Source of the DNA: Syntrophorhabdus sp. PtaB.Bin047 | Lineage (GTDB): Bacteria > Desulfobacterota > Syntrophorhabdia > Syntrophorhabdales > Syntrophorhabdaceae | Assembly (NCBI GenBank): GCA_002067235.1 | Contig: MVQP01000002.1 | Location: 1-64,000 of the forward strand | Length of the DNA: 64,000 nucleotides | Direction: 5' to 3' | In this document: piece after piece, positions 58,994 through 64,000 of the stretch | Layout: each line of letters starts with the position of its first letter | Position numbering within the stretch: the first letter of the stretch is position 1 | Position numbers and translations under genes: made by a program | Notes under the pieces: model-generated | What the model saw: the letters and a program-made list of their open reading frames with translations, nothing else | What the model was told of the DNA's origin: nothing | Database searches by the model: none

Positions 58994-61334
58994 GGTCTAC
59001 CATCGTATCGTCGGACTGCGGTATCCTGATGGTGATGTGATATGTCCTGCCGGCCTTCTCTATGCCTCCGCGATGGCTGCCGGCCGGGATGTTCTCGAGA
59101 TAGAACTCACCCCGGGCGTCGGTGACGAAAGGGACTTCCTTCCCGTCTACGGTGAGTTTCGCCTCGCAGAGACCCAAGGGAGTGGTTCCCTCCCGGGTCC
59201 TTCTTTCGATGCGTCCCGTGAAGGCCCGGACCCTCACCGCATCGAAGGAGAGAAAGGTGCCGCCCCTTAAGGGCGGCGAGACATATCTTCCGACCTTCTC
59301 GAGGGAGTATTCCACGGGTACATCCCTGTCATCGATGGAGACGTAGTTGTCCTGATACGAAGCCATGACCGGTATGAACGCCTTTCCCGTTCCGTCAGTG
59401 CGTCCGATGAGGTGATTGTTGTGATATACCCGTACGCCCTTCAGGTCACCCACCTTCACCACGCCGTAACTGTCGCTGATAGGACGGCCGAAGGCGATCG
59501 TCCTGCCGACGTAAGCGATCCCCCCTGACGCGTTGAGCCGTATGGATTCGCTGGAATTCGTCGCCCCTGCCGGGTATTTTCCGGAGAGCTCTGCGCTGTA
59601 GATCCCGTACGGCCCGTTGTATTGGATGTAGGGGTTCACAAAGAGCGACCGGGTATCCGGCAGCTCTTCCCGCGAGGCCGACACCCTGTACCCGAAGCCT
59701 TCGCCAACGGGGGCGTTCTTCTGCATCTGCACGCCCTGGGATTCGCCGCCGCTGTCCTTCTGGAGGTTGACGGAAAGCATTACGTCCTTCCAGAGGTGAA
59801 AGGTGAGGCCAAGGCTGATCTCTGTGCTGGAGACCTCGTCCTTCGTGTGCCTTATGGAAAAGTAAAGGTTCGAGTCTCTTGTGATGCCTCGTGAGTAACT
59901 GAGGGTAACGCTCTGCCGCTCCTGCCCGGTGTACCTGCCGATACCGGCGTAGTCAAGGGAGATCGATCCCAACGTTCCCGTGCCGTATCCGATGGTGGTT
60001 CCCAGCTCGTATCTCTTCCGGTCATTCACGGTCCGAGGTGTGACCGTTGAGTATCCTTGTGTATAGGCGGCGTAGAGGAATCTCAGGTTGATGTTGCGCC
60101 GCTGGTAACTGTAACCCAGGGAACCGGCATATCCCGTCGATCTCACGCCGTCCCTGTCAGCGCTTGCAGCACCCGAGAGGCTTAGCACCCCGTAGTTCCT
60201 GATGAGGAACGACATCCGGGGGCCGATGTTGACGAGGTGGCTCGAGGATTCACCTCGCGCACCGACCGTAAGGGAGTCGGTGGCACCGTAATTGTGGAAG
60301 AAGAAAGCGGCGAACCGTCCGTAATCGTTGCTGTCGATCCCGTAGTTGTTCCTGAGGAAGCCGGCGTTGTAACTGAATTCATGCAATCCGGCGCGAAGGA
60401 GGACGTCGGAGGAATAGAAGGGGTACCTGACGGTCTCCTCCCGGCCGAAGGCATCCCTGACGGCGATCTCCAGGTTGTGGACACCGTTGAAGGAAAGGAT
60501 GTTCTTCAGGTCGAAAGGCCCCGGGCCCACCCTGTCGGAGCGTATCCGGGTGCCGTCCACGGAAACCCCGACCTCCGAGGGCAGGGTGGCGAACCCGGTG
60601 TAATCCACCATGGGCTGCTTTATGAAGTAGGGGTCGATGGAGAAGTTCCTCGAGAGACCGATCCCACCCATGTTCACGGCGCTGCCGAGATATCCCGAGG
60701 CGGCGTAGAGATCGCCGACGACGGCGCGGTTCAGGTTGTGCCTTGACTCACAGGTCATGTTCGTTGACAGGCGCACAAACCTTTCGACGCTGTCGCCCCT
60801 GGTGTACAGCGAATCATTGAGAAACAGGATATCTCCCATCCGTGCGCCCAACTGGGTTGTGCCGGCAAAGGACCTGTAGTTGAGGAGACCGTCGCCGGCA
60901 TAGTTGAGGCCGTAATTGAAGAAGGCGCCGGTATCCTTCGGATGATAGATGTCGGTCCGTCTTGCGGGCCTGACATCGATGGACCTTCTCCTGAGAAGGT
61001 GGGCCTCAGCCACGATATCGAGAGAGACCGTTTCCTGGTCGAAGGCGAAGGATACTCCTTTCATGGACCTCAATGATATGAACGTTTCGCCCCCTGTGAC
61101 CGATACCATGCCCGTCGGATCGGTGAACCCCATTGCGGTGAGATCTTCCCTGTTCAAAAGGCAGTCGCCGTCCGGCGTGAGATAGGCAAAGAACTCGCCT
61201 TTCCTTTCCGTGTTGAGGACGACCTCGAGGACGAGATGCTCCCGGCCCGGGCAATCGAGCGGCGTGAGAAGGGCAAGGACAGCGAAGAGATACAGGGACA
61301 AACTCCTCGGCCAACGGGGGTGGTACGGGGCCAT
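58962..61334 (-). CDS. Outer-membrane fimbrial usher
   Basis: 790 residues from ATG 61334 (signal peptide MAPYHPRWPRSLSLYLFAVLALLTPLDCPG); GTG 61352 is a less likely start. Usher features: N-terminal domain with VLNTERKGEFFAYLTPDGDCLLNREDLTAMGF, 24-strand barrel (GYLGSAVNMGGIGLSRNFSIDPYF region with a plug inserted), and C-terminal domains with GLCEAKLTVDGKEVPFVTDARGEFYLENIPAG. Secretes and assembles SCPU pilins delivered by the chaperone. Shorter than FimD, as usual in archaic systems. Confidence 0.92.
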   Translation of the reverse strand: MAPYHPRWPRSLSLYLFAVLALLTPLDCPGREHLVLEVVLNTERKGEFFAYLTPDGDCLLNREDLTAMGFTDPTGMVSVTGGETFISLRSMKGVSFAFDQETVSLDIVAEAHLLRRRSIDVRPARRTDIYHPKDTGAFFNYGLNYAGDGLLNYRSFAGTTQLGARMGDILFLNDSLYTRGDSVERFVRLSTNMTCESRHNLNRAVVGDLYAASGYLGSAVNMGGIGLSRNFSIDPYFIKQPMVDYTGFATLPSEVGVSVDGTRIRSDRVGPGPFDLKNILSFNGVHNLEIAVRDAFGREETVRYPFYSSDVLLRAGLHEFSYNAGFLRNNYGIDSNDYGRFAAFFFHNYGATDSLTVGARGESSSHLVNIGPRMSFLIRNYGVLSLSGAASADRDGVRSTGYAGSLGYSYQRRNINLRFLYAAYTQGYSTVTPRTVNDRKRYELGTTIGYGTGTLGSISLDYAGIGRYTGQERQSVTLSYSRGITRDSNLYFSIRHTKDEVSSTEISLGLTFHLWKDVMLSVNLQKDSGGESQGVQMQKNAPVGEGFGYRVSASREELPDTRSLFVNPYIQYNGPYGIYSAELSGKYPAGATNSSESIRLNASGGIAYVGRTIAFGRPISDSYGVVKVGDLKGVRVYHNNHLIGRTDGTGKAFIPVMASYQDNYVSIDDRDVPVEYSLEKVGRYVSPPLRGGTFLSFDAVRVRAFTGRIERRTREGTTPLGLCEAKLTVDGKEVPFVTDARGEFYLENIPAGSHRGGIEKAGRTYHITIRIPQSDDTMVDLGGILVEEQH

Positions 61335-62131
61335 CTCATCCGCGGACCACACATGCCCCCTGTTACCTGCATCGTCTCCTCGAAGGAATTCCTGGTGGTC
61401 CTGACGGCCGTCCTGATCGTCGAGAGTTTTTCGCAGACTGCCGGAGGGATCTGCGTCCCGTAGGTCCTGGAGGCGCCGGCGAGCAGGTACCAGCCATTGA
61501 GGCTCCTCGAGAACGCCTCTTCGCCCCTGTCATCCCGGCCGCTTACCGTGATCGACTGGATGACGAGATGCGTATTGCCGGCATTTTTCATACTGAGAGA
61601 GAGCTTTCCTCCCTGCATCGCGAGAGACCCGACGGCCCCCCTGTCCTCGCTTTTCAGGGGGTTGACGAAAAGGGGTACCCCGATCTTCAACGCAAAGCTT
61701 ACCCCCGAACCTCTTGTCTTCCCGTCCCCCACGGGCAGTTCCTCGACGTAGACCCTGTATGTCTTTTCCCGTGTCGCCGGACCTGCGGTCGTGCCGAGAC
61801 GGATGAGCCGCTGTCCCCCCCTGGGTATCCTGACGATTCTGGGGAAGACCAGGATGTCGGAGGTATCTTCGTAGACATCCTTTCCATCATTGTCCTGCGT
61901 CCATTTGAAGGTCTTTGCCTGGACGGTGAGGTCGCCGTCGCTGAGATTGTTGACGACGAGCTTCTCCGCCCTTGTCCTGGTAGTGAAAGATACGCGCACG
62001 GGCTGCACGTCAAAGCCGGCGGCCCGCGATGTTGCAGGGGCCGAGAGCACGGCTCCACAGAGAAGGGTAAAGAGAAGGATAAAGAGAAGGCCGGTCCCTG
62101 GGGCCGGCCGTTCCCCGCGATACGTGCCCAA
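61154..62131 (-). CDS. PapD-like periplasmic pilus chaperone, probable 3' frame break
   Basis: The first about 260 residues are a complete chaperone: signal peptide (1-38), VQPVRVSFTTRTRAEKLVVNNLSD, ILVFPRIVRIPRGGQRLIRLG (F1/G1 strand with conserved Arg/Lys binding the pilin C-terminus), YRVYVEELPV, then domain 2. In the continuous frame it then runs 60 further, low-sense residues through the usher start. If the C5 (G5 in the gene) at 61356-61360 is shortened by one, the gene ends VTGACVVRG-TGA at 61338-61336, one base before the usher ATG, a normal junction and a normal length (about 264). So an indel is likely. Confidence 0.8.
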   Translation of the reverse strand: MGTYRGERPAPGTGLLFILLFTLLCGAVLSAPATSRAAGFDVQPVRVSFTTRTRAEKLVVNNLSDGDLTVQAKTFKWTQDNDGKDVYEDTSDILVFPRIVRIPRGGQRLIRLGTTAGPATREKTYRVYVEELPVGDGKTRGSGVSFALKIGVPLFVNPLKSEDRGAVGSLAMQGGKLSLSMKNAGNTHLVIQSITVSGRDDRGEEAFSRSLNGWYLLAGASRTYGTQIPPAVCEKLSTIRTAVRTTRNSFEETMQVTGGMCGPRMRWPRTTPVGRGVCPCISSLSLPFSRRSIARAGSISSSRSSSTRKGKASSLPISRRTATAF

Positions 62132-62140
62132 GGTCTTCCC

Positions 62141-62650
62141 CTAGTATTCCAGAACCGCCGTCAATTTGGCCTGCCAATCCGTGACGCCGCCTTTCACATC
62201 CTGGTTCTTCGCGATTACGCCGTATATTGTCTGCGTTATCGCGTTTTCCTCTCCGATGCCCTTTCCGATGCCTCCAAAGCCATCCGTCTTCACCGTGGGG
62301 ATCTCCTGTAAGTACGAGGCGTCCTGATACAGCTGGAAGGTAAGCACCTGGCCGGCCGCGCTGCCGGATGTCATTTCCCGCGTGCCCGTGATGTAATAGC
62401 TGTACGCCTGGTCCTTGGTGCAGGTGAGCTTGATATCCGTCGATCCTGTCGTCTCGGTCGTGGCGAGCGGACTATAGGCGCCGAAGTCCAGGGTGAACGC
62501 GGTGGTGCTGAACTGGCAGCCGCCGTTCGACGTTGCCTTCACGATGAAATCGCTCGTGGCTGTGCCCGCCGCCGCGCCGGCGCAAAGAACCATGGTCGCA
62601 AGCAGGGCCACAGACAATAGAGCCATCGACTGTGTCAGAGTATGTTTCAT
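62141..62650 (-). CDS. Spore coat U domain major pilin
   Basis: 169 residues. Signal peptide 1-28 (cut near AGAAAG), then FIVKATSNGGCQFSTTAFTLDFGAYSPL, TTGSTDIKLTCTKDQAYSYYI (Cys pair), LTFQLYQDASY, and TDWQAKLTAVLEY. SCPU fold, first gene of the pilin-chaperone-usher-pilin locus, preceded by AGGAGG. Probably the main structural subunit. Nine bases separate it from the chaperone. Confidence 0.88.
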   Translation of the reverse strand: MKHTLTQSMALLSVALLATMVLCAGAAAGTATSDFIVKATSNGGCQFSTTAFTLDFGAYSPLATTETTGSTDIKLTCTKDQAYSYYITGTREMTSGSAAGQVLTFQLYQDASYLQEIPTVKTDGFGGIGKGIGEENAITQTIYGVIAKNQDVKGGVTDWQAKLTAVLEY

Positions 62651-62882
62651 TAAATACCTCCTGTCTCTTGATTTTTGCGTATTATCGCGTGTGGGGAGGG
62701 ATGAAAAGCGTGCATTTGTGACCTGTCCCTGCGGAAAGGGGACGAATCGGCACCTGTGAAGGCTGGGGCTCTGTGATCCGGGTCCAAAGAAGGAGACCGG
62801 GGTGGTCTGAAATTGATCCTGGAAGAAAATGGGGTTGGGTTGGAGAGAGGTGAGAGGTCGGGGAGTGTCGGGTGTTATTCCC

Positions 62883-64000
<1,118 letters not shown>

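Noticed and set aside
62651-62882. Promoter or sigma-54 site for the pilus locus
   Set aside because: A GATAAT box exists near 62681 on the minus strand but has no acceptable -35, and no GG-N10-GC match to sigma-54 sites was found; nothing else was recognised in this gap.

Overview
The window is GC-rich, densely packed chromosome from a Gram-negative anaerobe. The full lipid A/BamA assembly genes, an L-aspartate-semialdehyde sulfurtransferase (DUF39), a deltaproteobacterial-type NikR operator and LPS-type envelope genes suggest a Desulfobacterota (former Deltaproteobacteria) member, perhaps Syntrophorhabdus-like. That placement is inference from gene content, not a phylogeny. No rRNA, tRNA, CRISPR array, phage or insertion sequence was recognised.

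Layout. 1-3.5 kb: end of an exopolysaccharide-type locus (YjbH-like outer-membrane protein, a Gly/Ala-rich secreted protein resembling YjbE, an exported NTF2-like protein, a lipoprotein). 3.9-9.5 kb: a CapD-N-terminus/DegT aminotransferase fusion, a TIM-barrel sugar isomerase and PurL. 9.8-11.8 kb: panBCD on the minus strand behind an apparent attenuator. 12-15.2 kb: zinc ribbon, metallo-hydrolase, PP-loop thiolase-like and DUF39 genes, a possible sulfur-transfer group. 15.3-22.4 kb: the classic rpsB-tsf-pyrH-frr-uppS-cdsA-dxr-rseP-tsaB run. 22.7-30.5 kb: accessory signalling (a PAS-only protein, a radical SAM protein with a tiny Lys-rich partner, a LytS/LytTR two-component pair whose kinase is split at a G8 tract, two tiny ORFs). 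30.5-41.3 kb: cobA-hemD, nikR, an alpha-2-macroglobulin/PbpC pair, a cold-shock gene. 41.3-55.2 kb: one long minus-strand envelope operon (glycosyltransferase, tandem lipopolysaccharide-kinase-like protein, bamA, skp, lpxD, fabZ, lpxA, Gfo/Idh, lpxB, msbA, LpxJ-like acyltransferase, waaA, mazG). 55.3-58.4 kb: nth, a Mut7-C protein and a methylthioadenosine deaminase/phosphorylase pair. 58.5-62.7 kb: a spore-coat-U type chaperone-usher pilus locus. 62.9-64 kb: the end of ligA.

Themes. The envelope operon couples outer-membrane protein insertion to lipid A and core building; the Gfo/Idh gene between lpxA and lpxB is a candidate for making an amino-substituted lipid A precursor. Intergenic gaps hold two families of degenerate iterated repeats (7-nt and 9-nt units) arranged as long inverted repeats. 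Three genes carry single-base frame breaks at homopolymers (G8, A9, G5); these are either assembly indels or slippage/phase-variation sites. lpxB lacks a canonical start codon in the right place. These are the points most worth checking.
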